A program made the position numbers and the translations under genes. This document shows positions 23,138 through 34,502 of a stretch of 64,000 nucleotides of DNA, one piece after another. The stretch comes from Adineta steineri (lineage: Eukaryota; Rotifera; Eurotatoria; Adinetida; Adinetidae): NCBI GenBank assembly GCA_905250115.1, contig CAJNOI010000164.1:124001-188000 (forward strand). The letters are read 5' to 3'. The notes beneath the pieces were generated by a model. The model saw nothing but the letters and a program-made list of their open reading frames with translations. It ran no database searches and was not told where the DNA came from. How positions within the stretch are numbered: position 1 is the stretch's first letter; each line of letters opens with the position of its first letter.

Positions 23138-25341
23138 AGAAATGTCTTTTTTTTTATTTGTATAATAAATGTTTAAGATAAAGAAAAAACATGAATTTGA
23201 TTTTTTCTTTTCTAATTAGAAAAATATACTTTTTTTAGAAAGTAATTACAATAAAGTATTCGCTATTAAAAAACATAACAACTTTTGTTATTAATACAGG
23301 ATGTACAATATTATGAGTTTTATATTTATTAGATAAGAAAAGTTATGATAACTTTTTAATGTTGAATTTAATCAACATTCTTTTTAGTATGAATATGAAC
23401 CCTTCAACGGGCGGTGGGACATACATCTACCACCATCTTGAGGGTGTGGGTGTAGATACAATGGCAAAACCCAGCGTCACAATCACAACCGCATCCATCT
23501 ACACCCATACCCTAATAATCTGCATCAAAGCTATAATTCTATGCGAAAAAAATTGGTCATTCAAAAGTCACCCGTTAAAGGGTTAATATAAAAGAAATTT
23601 CTTGTTTGTTTTTATAATTGTGGAAACGTCTGAAGTGTATTTCTATTTTTAAAGTTTTTTAAATATCATTTTTGATTTCGAAAAGTTCTCATAACCCTTT
23701 CTCTTTTATAAGTATAAAGTCTATTGTTGCTGTCGCACTTTAATTTAGCATAAAATGTGTTACTTGTACTATTTGAAATAATAGGGTGACTGACTTCCCT
23801 GGAAGAACATTTTTACGTACTCAGCAAAACTAATTTGCATCATTCTGTGAGTTACGCATATTACTTATTTCTAATCCTATAATAAAATTTGAATGTCTTC
23901 AAGCACGTTTCAAAATAATCCGAATAGTAGCAACTTTGACACGTGAAAAAGAAGCTAAAAAGGTATATCAAGGACAAATATAAGATTAAATAATTAACTT
24001 TATTCCATAACAGATATTTTTATTTAGGTTTTTTTTTGTCCGCTTATGTATTACCCAGAATGCGATACTAGAAAAAATGAAACAAAATTTTGCACTTAAT
24101 ATAAAACTTAAAATGCTTCCGTACCTATTTGAAAGAAAATAGTTCTATAAAGTATCATTTTTTTCCCTTTAATGTAGTTTTTATATTTTCTTTTGAATTG
24201 ATACATCAAAATGTATTGGTAATGTTGTGTGTATTGAAGAACTCTATTTATCTCATTTTTAATTACTATTTGTAATGGAGAAGTTCAATCGTCATATGCG
24301 TTCTTAGATTAAAATATTGTTATTTAATATTGATATGTTTTTCAATTGGTTCTCAAATTTCTTTTTTTGCTGAACGAAACTACTCAATAACCCTTATTTT
24401 ATATTTCCACTTTAACAGCGAGTTTTATATTACACACTTTATCAAGAATCTCTTATTTATTAAGAGATTTATCCTATTACTCTAAATATACATATCATGT
24501 GAAAATATACTACCTATTCCTTAATCACGAAAAATAAGATTTAAACTGAGTACTATTAAACATGAAGTATCATCTAGTTTAATATAAATTTAGTCTATAG
24601 AACTACACATGCAAATAATTTGTTTCATAACATTGAAGTTTAAACGAACAGATATATAAATATTCAGACGGATAAAACAGAAGTGCAAACCTAGTTATTC
24701 TAATGATAAAGCCTTAGAACTTAAGCAAAGTCACACTTATCCTAAAGCGAATTTAATTATCAATGAATAATATAAACGTAGTTCGAAAGAATCATCTTGA
24801 GCGTTGTAATGGCAAGATAAACAGTTAACTTCATGATTTCATTAGCTCTATTGATTGCATAAAATCCATCTAGTCGATACTTATGTTCGTATATTTTCTT
24901 CTGACTAAATAAACTTGACACTAACAAATTCTTCAATGTGCCTTGCCAATTAATGTATTGCTTACTAGCGACATCTGTTTTATTTCAAAAACTATATTAA
25001 TTTAAAAAAAAATACAATTATTTATTGAAACAAAATATCTAATCGATCATAGAATAACTTTAAAATTATTCATTCACAGAAGAATTTTCATTTGTCTAAA
25101 TTCTAACGTGTGTATTGGTAATGCTGCGCAAAAAAAAGTAGAGAATAACAAAAAAAAGAAGGAGCAAAAAAAAAAGATACATATCTCTTTCTAGATCAAT
25201 CCTGATGTTCTTCGTAGAGTGGATTTGCTTTAATTTATTAACTTCTAATTGATACTGTGTATCGTTTTCTTCAACATTTATGTATCATTATTATTTCATT
25301 GTGTCTATTTTTTAATTATCGATGTTTGTCGTTTTTATCTA
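23138..25341. other. Intergenic region with a small inverted-repeat element
   Basis: About 2.2 kb. Apart from the element at 23398-23584 I see no gene. The rest is AT-rich with several T and A runs. The WTAP promoter or leader should lie at the right end. Confidence 0.5.
23398..23584. mobile_element. 187-bp MITE-like element with telomere-like core
   Basis: Terminal inverted repeats of about 17 bp: AACCCTTCAACGGGCG on the left and the inverse of AACCCTTTAACGGGTG on the right. The interior has a GT-rich stretch (GAGGGTGTGGGTGTAG) followed by a CA-rich stretch (CATCTACACCCATACCC), so it is itself partly palindromic. There is no coding capacity. The target-site duplication is unclear. Confidence 0.55.
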
Positions 25342-26731
25342 ATGGACATAACTAATAAACTAGTTCATTCAAATACGATTTCATCAATAAATCCACCAAA
25401 ACGTGTTCGAATTGAAAGCGACGATTGGATCGATAAAGCATCACGATCACGTTTTCTAGAACGTTGGAAAGAACAAGAAATCTATATTGATTATTTAGAA
25501 TCACGCTTGAATCAATTCGAACAATCAATTGATTCAAATGAACGTGTACGTGAAAAAGAAGCTGAATGTAAAAAATTAAAATCTATGCTTAATTATGGTT
25601 TTTTAACTAAAACAACACAACAACAATCATTTGTAAGTAAAATTAAAAGCGAAATTTTTATTTGATTAATTATTTTTCAAGGAACAAATTCGTCATTTGA
25701 TGCAAATACCATCATTATCTCGTTTAAGACAAACATATCTAGATCCATCAATAAATTTTATTTTTGATCAAATGCGTGATGAAATTGATCAATGTCGTAA
25801 AGCACGTAATGAAGCACAAAATGAATTACAAGCATTTCAATTTACATCCGATAGGTAAAATAAAAAAATTCGATCCCATTCTTTGTAATAATAAAAATCA
25901 AAATTCACAAGTTATCTGACTTACGCTATGTTATTAGTGAATAAGTAAAAATTTTCTATTATTTAGTTTTTGAACTGTATATTCTTCTATAATAAGAAGA
26001 AATGGATCAGGATAGTAAGCAAATTATTCGCATATAGTGAGCTATTTGATTCAGTTTTGTAGTTGACTGCTCTGTACTGATTTTCAATAGAATGAATTTC
26101 TATTTCGTTGATTTATTTAGTAAAATTGGTAAAATGCTTATGGCTCGATGTAAAAAATTACTTGATGAAAATGAACAATTAGGTAAACTGATTTCATCGG
26201 ATAACGTAGCTAAACTTGAAGGTGAAGTGGCTTTACAAAAAAGACTTTTATCTAATATGAAAAATTCACAAAAAGGTATGACGAAAAATAAAAAAGTTCA
26301 ATTATTTTATTAAAAAAAATTTTCTTTTAGATTATGAAGAAATTATGTTAAATATGGATACAAATATGGATGCTATGTCAAATACATTATTACATATGCG
26401 TAGTCAATTAATTGATTCTCATCGACAAATTCAGAATTTGAGTGAAGAAAATATTCGTTTAAAAAACTTATATGAATCAAATGGAACTAATCATATCGCA
26501 GAAAAATCAAATAGGACTACACCGAAAATTGATATAAGAAATAAGTTAGATGATTTAAATGGAACAATATCATTACCAATAGTTTCATCAGTAAATGATA
26601 TAATGGATATTGATTCGATTTCATTGAACAGTACAACTAATGATATTAATCAACATTCTACAAAGAATATTCCACATGAAAATGGAATTAATATTAATCA
26701 TTCAAACGAAATTTTGAGAGAATGTATATAG
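25342..26731 (+). CDS. WTAP: WTAP, regulatory subunit of the m6A RNA methyltransferase complex
   Basis: Exons 25342-25632, 25682-25854, 26121-26275 and 26331-26731 give 339 residues. I start at MDITNKL because the upstream extension is an unrelated hydrophobic read-through. The protein is one long coiled coil. Its family-specific core runs through PSLSRLRQTYLDPSINFIFDQM, ARNEAQNELQAFQFTSDS, KIGKMLMARCKKLLDENEQLG, NVAKLEGEVALQKR and MDAMSNTLLHMRSQL. WTAP (fly Fl(2)d) holds METTL3/METTL14 in nuclear speckles and affects splicing and m6A deposition. An Asn/Ser-rich tail of about 80 residues follows, as in other animals. The third intron boundary is confirmed because it restores FTSDSKIGK. No odd features. 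Confidence 0.93.
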
Positions 26732-27115
26732 GAAAAAAAGAAAGAAAGAAAGAAAACGTTTGTAGATATATTTCTCTATTCGTGAACAAAGCGAATTTTT
26801 ATATAGAAAAATTATGTGATAGAGAATTTTTGAAAAACATTGAATTTTGTTGTTGTTGTTGTTTTTTATTTCTCATTCTATTATATTGTGTTGTAACACA
26901 AATTTATATACTTATTCGACTTAGGATTTTTCTCTTTGTCTCTAGATATATGTTAATGCCACTCTCTATTTTCGTTTTTTTGTTATTATTTATGTATTTT
27001 CTTTTTGTTCTTTCTATGAACAACTATAACAAAAATATATATGGGAGTTTAAAAAAAACGAAATATAATTCTGATTAAAAAAAAAAGATAAAAGATATTT
27101 ATCTATTTTTTTCAG
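26732..27115. other. WTAP-SNAPC4 spacer
   Basis: 384 bp, T-rich, with an overlapping hydrophobic open frame (26722-27078) that looks like UTR translation. It ends in TATTTTTTTCAG directly before the SNAPC4 ATG, a candidate trans-splice acceptor. Confidence 0.5.
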
Positions 27116-30100
27116 ATGGCGGATGTTATTAAAAGTGATATTGAAAAAATTGAACGAGCGTTAAATATTCGTGTTGATGATGTAGAAATTGAAGTTGCAT
27201 TAAATGCTGGTAAGTATTAGAACTATGCACAAGTCAAAGTTCATTTTGTATTATCTCACAATGGTTTGCTTATTATGAAAATATAGTTGGTAATATACAG
27301 TAAACAATGGAATAGACAGAGATCAGAAGTCTTTCTATGGAATTAATCTCAAGGCAAATTCTTTTCTTGTCTGAATGGGAATATAAAATAGATACAAATA
27401 TTTTCCTCTTTCCAAGCATTGATTTATTACAAATTAGTATTTTCTACTCTGTTTTAATCTTCTAATAGATCATGTCCATAATGACTGGACGTTAGTCAAT
27501 GCTATGTTTCTATTGAATTAGAATCGCAAAGATGCATTTAGTTCTAAAGTGTTATATTCCTTGTTGTATTGCCAGTATATTTAACGCTTTGAGACCCATG
27601 ATTCAATCTATGGACGAAATCTCTTTAAAACTTGATATTTCGTATAAGGGGTACTATCGGTACTTTAAAAAACTATTTCAAGTCATTTTTAACTTTTAGT
27701 CACTTCCTCGGATGTGCACGGATGAGAGTCAAATACTGACTCGGTAACCTCAGTAGGGTTTTTAATTTAACATAAATATGTGCTTTAAAGTCTCTTCTAT
27801 GTCGTAGTGAAAACCACACTTCATTGTCACTTTGCATTCATGAGTTATTCGGAATTTATCAAATTTTAAAAAAAGTGAGGCTTATAAGCCCCATTGTTAC
27901 TTAAAGGGCTAGGACCCATAAATTCTAGAAACCATCATACTTATTTCCTAGTTATTATGAACAACCTATGAGATAGTACTATGCCCCAGCTTGTAGAGAG
28001 CTTTTCATGGTGCATGAATTTAAGGTTTGACCATCTACTAAAATCGAGATATAATAAAAAAATGTCGCGAAGCTTTTGAAGCACTCAGCATATATTTATT
28101 CTCAAAAAAAAACTTTCTTTATTTAAATAGAACTTGTTTTGTAAATTCTAGCATATCCACAAACAATTTCCACGCCTTTCAATAATCAAAAAATCAAAAA
28201 TGAACAAATTGATGATATATCAGATTGTTATCATTTAATAGAAAGTTTTCATACCAATCCTTCTCCTCGTATCGATCATTCATCTTTACTTACATTTGGT
28301 ACAGCACTTAATTTATGTTATCAACGTAATCTATTTCAATTATCTAAACATTGTCAAACAATTGTAATTATAACAACAACAACAACAAAAAAGAAATGAA
28401 ATTCTTATTTTTTTTCTTCTTCTAAGGGTACTGCGCATAAATCTAGTCAATCAACGAATGAAATTCTTCCAATACAAATGTTCGAGTTTTCTACAGTTCA
28501 TTTGCCGGTAAATAAATTTTTCTGAAATATAAGTGAAAACCTTTATTTCTTTAGACAAATAATGAGTCTATACAAAATATTCGTCGAATAATGCAACGAG
28601 AAGAAAAAGCACGTTTAAGTGAGTTTATATTTTTTTTAAAATAAAAAAATTTTCCATATTAAATTAAGGTTCAAATGAAACAATTGAAAAACTAATTCAA
28701 AGTGTTGCACAAAATATTCGTCAAAATCAAGAACATGAATTAACTCGAAGGTTTGAAACAGATTCTTATTTAAATAGGTTTTAAATTTATTTATTTTAGA
28801 ATTGAAATTTTACAAACATCAACACGTAATGCAGATATTGTTCAACAAGAACTTGAAATAGTTAAAAAGAAACTTAATGATCTACAGTAATTTATTTTAT
28901 AGAAAAATCATTGTCATTTTATTTCTATTTATAGAATTCTATCCGATCGAGAATTAATTCAACGAGATAATGAAAATAATCATATAGATTGGACAACTAT
29001 TTCGGAAATATTAGTAATAAAATACATTTTTTCTGTTTCATAATAAATTTCAACTTTATTAGATGAATAATCAATATACAGAAAAATGTTGTCGACATGC
29101 ATGGCAACAACTTTGTTTACCTGTAATTAATGATAATCAGAATTGGTCTGTAGAGGAAGATGAATTACTCAATAATTTAGTTCAGATTCATGGTGCATAT
29201 GCTGATCAATGGGCATTAATTGCTTCACATTTTGTAAGTCTTATTTTGCTATGATCATTTTTTCAAGAGAAATATTTTTTAATATTATAGTCTCAACGTT
29301 CACCAATGATGTGTGCAAGTCGTTATATGTTTATAGAAAACACTCGTTTAGATAAAATGTAAGTTGTTTGTATGCTTTCTTCTTCGCTTGTATAAATTAA
29401 ACTTTATTTTATTAAGAAAATTTTCAAATGATCAAATAAATCAATTGAAACAAGTTATTGAAGAAGATCGTCATGATAATTATATTCCATTAAATAAAAG
29501 TAATAGAAATACAATTTTCGAAAAATTCAATTTTATTTTATTTTAATAAAGTTGCGTATAAACTTGGCTATAGTCTTTCAACAATACTTCGTGAATGGCG
29601 TAAAATTGATCCAAATGTTCGACGAGGCCAATGGCAAGTAGACGAAGACGAAGTACAAATTAATTCGATGCAAAATAATCTTTTTATTTTTTTTTGCTTA
29701 TTTTTTATTATTAAATTTGAATAATTAATTGATTTTGTTTAATATAGGTTCTTTTACAAAGTGTATTAAAGCAATCAAATCGGGGTACGATTAATTGGAA
29801 TTTAGTTGCTTGTGATGTAGATGGTCGTTCACAAACGAAATGTTATAATCGTTATATTCATTTAACAAGAGAAAGAAGAAAAACAGAATTTGAACCTAGT
29901 GATGATCAACTATTAATTGAACAACATCAACTGCAAAATGGTAATTTATTTATTGTAAAATATGAGTACTAATATTCTTCAATGCTAGTGAAAATAACAA
30001 TAAATTAATCATTTCTTGTCAAATGAATACAATATAGGATCTATCCGTTAACATTAGAAAAGCAGTAGTCTATAATTTTGATAGTCGTACATACAATATA

Positions 30101-30884
30101 GTCACTCTTTTGATTAGTCATATAATATAGCCAATATTTCAGGGAAAGGAGTCGATTTTTACTTAAATTATCTAAATATTCACGGAGGAAATATCTGGTT
30201 CCGAAACATTTAAAGTCAAGGAAATCGATAAAATCATCTGTATTTAATCAGAATCAGTTCAGTTTTTTTATCATTATTCACAAGTTACGTTCATTGGCAG
30301 TTGATCTACTTAGTCTTAAACTGACGTTATAATGATACATATGTGCCTGTTTTTATGATAGTTACCGTAGCTATAGATAAACATATAATTTTAAAGATTT
30401 ATATGAAATCTCTTTTAGCTCGTTGGTCTCAAATTCAACCATTTTTTCCTGGTCGATCATGTTATACATTACAAAATCGATTGCGAAAATTAGTACAATA
30501 TCGTCAGATAAATGAATTATTCAATAATCAACAAGTATTATTATTTCTAAAATTTTATTCTTTGAAATTTTTATTTCTTTGCTTTTTCAGACAAATGTTC
30601 AATTATTTATTTTAAAACAATTTCCAACTAAAGAAATAATAATCGCGTTATCGAATAATCTTTATCAACCACCAAATTTTCAATTAACATATGATCAATT
30701 ACATTGTTTAACATCCAATATTTTATTTATACAACTATGTAGTGAAATTGATATAAATGAAATTCTAAATCCTATTGGTATTCGACAATTTCTCAATAAA
30801 TTATCAGCATGTACGAATATTGAAGAATTAAAAGAATATCTTTTTTCAGTGAAAAAAACAAATCGAAAAAAAAAACTAAAATAA
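27116..30884 (+). CDS. SNAPC4: snRNA-activating protein complex subunit 4 (SNAP190), Myb-repeat core
   Basis: Fourteen exons give 574 residues: 27116-27209, 28152-28363, 28427-28507, 28555-28618, 28669-28750, 28800-28886, 28935-29013, 29063-29233, 29291-29358, 29417-29499, 29552-29652, 29748-29940, 30419-30534 and 30591-30884. The N-terminal 220 residues are helical. Then come SANT/Myb repeats: IDWTTISEIL (half repeat), NWSVEEDELLNNLVQIHG...W, IPLNK..AYKLGYSLSTILREW, RGQWQVDEDEVLLQSV...INWNLVA, and a last repeat ending RWSQIQPFFPGRSCYTLQNRLRK. This order of 4.5 repeats, including the PxINxxxW and IPxxx linkers, is that of SNAPC4, which binds the proximal sequence element of snRNA genes for Pol II and Pol III. 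It is much shorter than the human protein (1469) and lacks its long C-terminal extension. The first intron is 942 bp, very long for this genome. Confidence 0.88.
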
Positions 30885-31068
30885 CTTTTATTTTATATAA
30901 ATTATCTTTTGTTATATAATATGATATATATGATGTTTATTTTTACATTATAAATAAAAACAAAAATCTTTTTGATTCTTTTGTTAATCATATATATATA
31001 TATACATCGATATCTTTTCATTCATTAAAAATGTCCTTCATCTACTATTCAGAGTACAATTTGCTCAG

Positions 31069-31168
31069 NNNNNNNNNNNNNNNNNNNNNNNNNNNNNNNN
31101 NNNNNNNNNNNNNNNNNNNNNNNNNNNNNNNNNNNNNNNNNNNNNNNNNNNNNNNNNNNNNNNNNNNN
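31069..31168. other. Assembly gap (100 N)
   Basis: Exactly 100 N of unknown true length. No coding exon abuts either side. Confidence 0.95.
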
Positions 31169-32546
31169 AAGGATGTTGATCTGAATGTCTGTGGTAAACT
31201 CTTCTGCATATCCATTCTATCATCATCTGAAAACTCATGAAAAGTAGCTGAATCAAGAATAGGATCAAAATAATATACTTTTAATTAAAATAATAACTAA
31301 AAATCAAAGATTATATGTGCGAATAAATGAATCAATACTACATATTAACTAATTCTCTCACAAATACATTTCTTTTATCATAATACACTGTTCTTTGTTG
31401 TTTTAAAAGAATAGTAGAACACATTCTTGTATTTATAAATGCGAACATGAAAAGAAAAAGAACTAAATAAAAGACATAAACAATATATTATCGATTGATC
31501 ATATCCACATACAAATATCTGTTTATATTTTCAATCAAAATATTTTTTGTTTTTATCACAATGAGTTGAATATCAGAGGAAGAAAACGAAAAGAAAAACA
31601 AGATATTTCCATTCTAATCAAGAGCAGATATGCACTGAGATTAATGATAGAAAGACACTTCTCATGACGAAAGATTTGAACGATGACATTATTCGAAGAT
31701 GAATAATGGATTAGATAATGGAAAAGAATCAAATTTCAATGTGAAGATGTTCAAATCAATATCAAAGAGCATGATATAGATTCGATTGCAGTAAGTTTTC
31801 TTTTCATAAACAAAGATATTTCAAGTAATAATCTATCAAATATACCACTGATTTCTCCTCAGAATATGACTGTGAAGAACTGAAAAAGATCGATCGATTT
31901 GAGAAATAATATCATTTAAAATCATCGATCTTTTCTAACCTTTCATCCTTTATAGAAAACTTTCATAAAATATCGAAAACAAATGGTGAACTAATATCGT
32001 TCAAGAATTTTTTTTCTGTTACGAAAAATAAATAGGCTTCCCTTATATTTGTTGGAAGTTCTTCGAAATGAGTTGACACAGTTGGTAGATTCTTGATTAG
32101 AATTGCATAAACTACTTCTATCAACTTGGATATGTTCACGATGCTCTAGATGATTATACAATGTCTATTTCATATTATCAGAAAGTTCTTACCATGGACT
32201 AAAAACCGCTTCTTCCAAATCATATCTAGTTCAACTACATTGCTTGTGTGCGTTTTACAATATGAACGTCTATATACTCTTATGTGTTTTTTAGTACTAT
32301 CGATATCTGATCAGAATAAAAAAGTCTATCAAATAATCATTCAAACAAGTCGGGTTTGTGTGTGTGTGAGGATCTTTTCTTTCGCAACACCTTCACATCT
32401 GAGACTTTTGCTTGAACACAGTATTATCGAATGTTATGAAAAGATTCCAGTTGTTTTTACAAGGATTTTTATGGATAACAAACGATCACTTATAATACAA
32501 GAGATTAGCATTTGGTCGAAAGAACATTATTTGAAAATTGATCTTG

Positions 32547-32705
32547 ATATATAGGGGTGTGGGTGTAAGTGTAAGAGAAAAACAGATTATCATACACGCA
32601 CCCCACAAGATGGCGGATGTGGGTGTGCCTATGTAAGATATAAACTGATTATCCCTACACATACACGCACACGTACTCAGATCCATGCCCACTCATCCCA
32701 GTCAC
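32547..32705. repeat. Interstitial telomere-like GT/CA repeat patch
   Basis: Begins with GGGGTGTGGGTGTAAGTG, passes through CACGCACCCCACAAG and GATGTGGGTGTGCC, and ends in CA-rich sequence (CACATACACGCACACG). The G-rich units are variants of TGTGGG, and the patch is partly self-complementary. Confidence 0.7.
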
Positions 32706-32797
32706 ACTCTCACCCATCTTAGCAAACTATTGCTTAGTAATTTTTAACACTAACAATTTCTCAACGCATATTTTATTTGTCATTTGGTATGTATGAG

Positions 32798-33232
32798 TTT
32801 AGTCGAAAATAAAAATGTCGAAAGGAAAAATGTCGAAAAGGTTAAAAACGATAGGAGTAAAACTTTAGCAGTGTCACTGTTATCAGAAATAAACAATAGG
32901 TAAAAGTATGCTTTCAATCATTTTATTCAAACAAGGGTGTGAGTGTGGGTGTGTGTGAGGTTCTGGGTGTGCGTGTGAGTGTGGGTGAGGTTCTAGGTGT
33001 GGGTGTGGGTGAGAGTGTGAGTGTGCGTGTGGGTATTAAAGGGTCTTCTTCGCCCACGCTCATACCCACACCCACACCCACCCATAAACCATATTCGAAT
33101 TTTTCGTCATATTTTACTTTCGACATTTTATTTTCGACATATTACTTTTTGACATTTATACTTTTCGACATTTTTCTTTTCGACATTTCGTATTCGACAT
33201 TTATCCATTCGACATTTTTCCTTTCGACTAAA
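32798..33232. mobile_element. Inverted-repeat element with TCGACATTT arms and telomere-like core
   Basis: The left arm (32798-32842) reads TTTAGTCGAAAATAAAAATG and continues with two more ATGTCGAAA units. The right arm (about 33118-33232) is about eight degenerate copies of a TTTTCGACATTT unit of 15-17 bp and ends in TTTCGACTAAA, the inverse of the left end. Between the arms lies a G-rich telomere-like array (32934-33035, variants of GGTGTGGGTGAG) followed by a C-rich inverse (33052-33085, CACACCCACACCCACC). There is no coding capacity. The right end is one base from the stop codon of the ADP-ribosyltransferase gene. Confidence 0.65.
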
Positions 33233-33233
33233 G

Positions 33234-34502
33234 TCAATATATTCTGTCATTTGTCCATTTTTCAGTATCATACACACGTTTTAGCGCACGAAATAAACCG
33301 ATTTTTGGCACAGCAATATTTTTCAGGTAAATTGTCATACAGTTTGTTCCTTCTTCAATATGCGTAACATAGAATAATGTCATGGGGAACACTAATACTT
33401 CTTTTTCATTTTCATATTCTGATAGACATGGAAGTTCATTGGATAATCTGTTTAAATTGATTGCTGTGTCACATTTCTCCGCAAAGTTAAATATCATTAA
33501 AACGCTTTGTTTTTCGTCATTCATATTGGTTGTACCAGCAAATCTTTCGGCTACAGACCGATCTAATGACGTTGAACAAAATGTTTTTGTTTGAATAGCA
33601 CCGTTTTTCTTGAGTGCCCGTCGGTAAGAACGCAAGTCTTTGGCAGTCATTTTTACACCACGATAGGAAACGCCTTGAAAATAACGAGGCTTCAATTTCT
33701 CTAATAATATATATAATGGCGTAATCAAAGGCTCGACATCATTAGCAAGAGCACGATAAAAACCTGTTTCCAATGAATACAATCGAAGCAAAGGTTCTGG
33801 TCTATTCTCTGCAAAAGCTTTAGTAACCAGTGCTCTACATTTATCGTATGCTGAATCCTTATGGGTAACATGTTCAGTAAGCATTTCATTAAGATCTTCT
33901 TTGAGCTTTCCCTGACTAAAATCTTTATCGAAATCATCCAACAATAGTCGTACTAGTTTGGATCCAGTAAGACGTGTTGCTGTACCTAAAAATATCTGCG
34001 CATTTTCGATTTCTTTTGAAGTTGCACGCTGTTGTAACCATTTATCCTCAGATAATTCCTCCGAATCATCATCTTCTTCTTCTTTCGCATCTTCTTTCAC
34101 GGTTATTTCAAACATTTTCTCAACATCTTCTTGTTCACTATCATCTTGATCACAAAATCGATTTCTTCCAGCAGGACGATGAAATAATTGGCGAATGTCG
34201 TCGGAAAATGCTTCTTCATAGGCAGTCAGCCCATGTCGATTTAGACGATCTCGTCGACAACCACGTTTGTGTAGAAGAAGACGGACGATTTCCACTTGAC
34301 CAGAGTAAGACGCTGCATGAAGAGGTGTACTTCCATTCGGTTCAAGTCGATTTAAATCTTCGTATGAAATAGTCGGTAGAAGCTGTTTTACTTTTTCAAT
34401 ATTGCCATTTCGACAAGCCCAATAGAATTCACTTGCTTCACCTGTTTGTGGCTGACTGAGAATGCGTTGTTCTTCTTTTGTTGTACTGTCCGTATTGCCC
34501 AT
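33234..34502 (-). CDS. Ankyrin-repeat plus mono-ADP-ribosyltransferase (R-S-ExE type) protein
   Basis: An intronless frame of 422 residues. It starts MGNTDS, so N-myristoylation is possible. Residues about 22-110 form two to three ankyrin repeats (EFYWACRNGNIEKVKQLL, GSTPLHAASYSGQVEIVRLL). An acidic hinge (about 120-150) follows, then an ADP-ribosyltransferase fold: YRGVKMTAKDL supplies the NAD-binding Arg, KTFCSTSLDRSVAERFAG the STS-type motif, and ENEKEVLVFP an E-x-E. These three sites define arginine-type mono-ADP-ribosyltransferases. With no signal peptide it should act inside the cell. Ankyrin repeats probably select the target. ART genes are strongly expanded in bdelloids, and intronless copies near telomere-like repeats fit their accessory, often foreign-derived gene sets. 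The C-terminus stops at the edge of an inverted-repeat element, so the original tail may have been cut. The substrate is unknown. Confidence 0.88.
   Translation of the reverse strand: MGNTDSTTKEEQRILSQPQTGEASEFYWACRNGNIEKVKQLLPTISYEDLNRLEPNGSTPLHAASYSGQVEIVRLLLHKRGCRRDRLNRHGLTAYEEAFSDDIRQLFHRPAGRNRFCDQDDSEQEDVEKMFEITVKEDAKEEEDDDSEELSEDKWLQQRATSKEIENAQIFLGTATRLTGSKLVRLLLDDFDKDFSQGKLKEDLNEMLTEHVTHKDSAYDKCRALVTKAFAENRPEPLLRLYSLETGFYRALANDVEPLITPLYILLEKLKPRYFQGVSYRGVKMTAKDLRSYRRALKKNGAIQTKTFCSTSLDRSVAERFAGTTNMNDEKQSVLMIFNFAEKCDTAINLNRLSNELPCLSEYENEKEVLVFPMTLFYVTHIEEGTNCMTIYLKNIAVPKIGLFRALKRVYDTEKWTNDRIY

Larger units (their letters stand above)
30885..33233. other. Repeat-rich intergenic region with an assembly gap
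   Basis: Contains an (AT)n run near 30990, the N gap at 31069-31168, unremarkable AT-rich sequence to 32540, a GT/CA telomere-like patch at 32547-32700 and the inverted-repeat element at 32798-33232. A 134-codon frame at 32150-32554 has no domain and runs into the telomere-like patch, so I do not call it. Confidence 0.55.

Noticed and set aside
26722..27078. 118-codon hydrophobic frame after WTAP
   Set aside because: T-rich spacer translated into Phe/Leu/Cys runs; begins inside the WTAP stop region and has no family match that I recognise.
32150..32554. 134-codon open frame
   Set aside because: No domain seen; its end runs into the telomere-like repeat and a start upstream is arbitrary. Kept as possible but unsupported.
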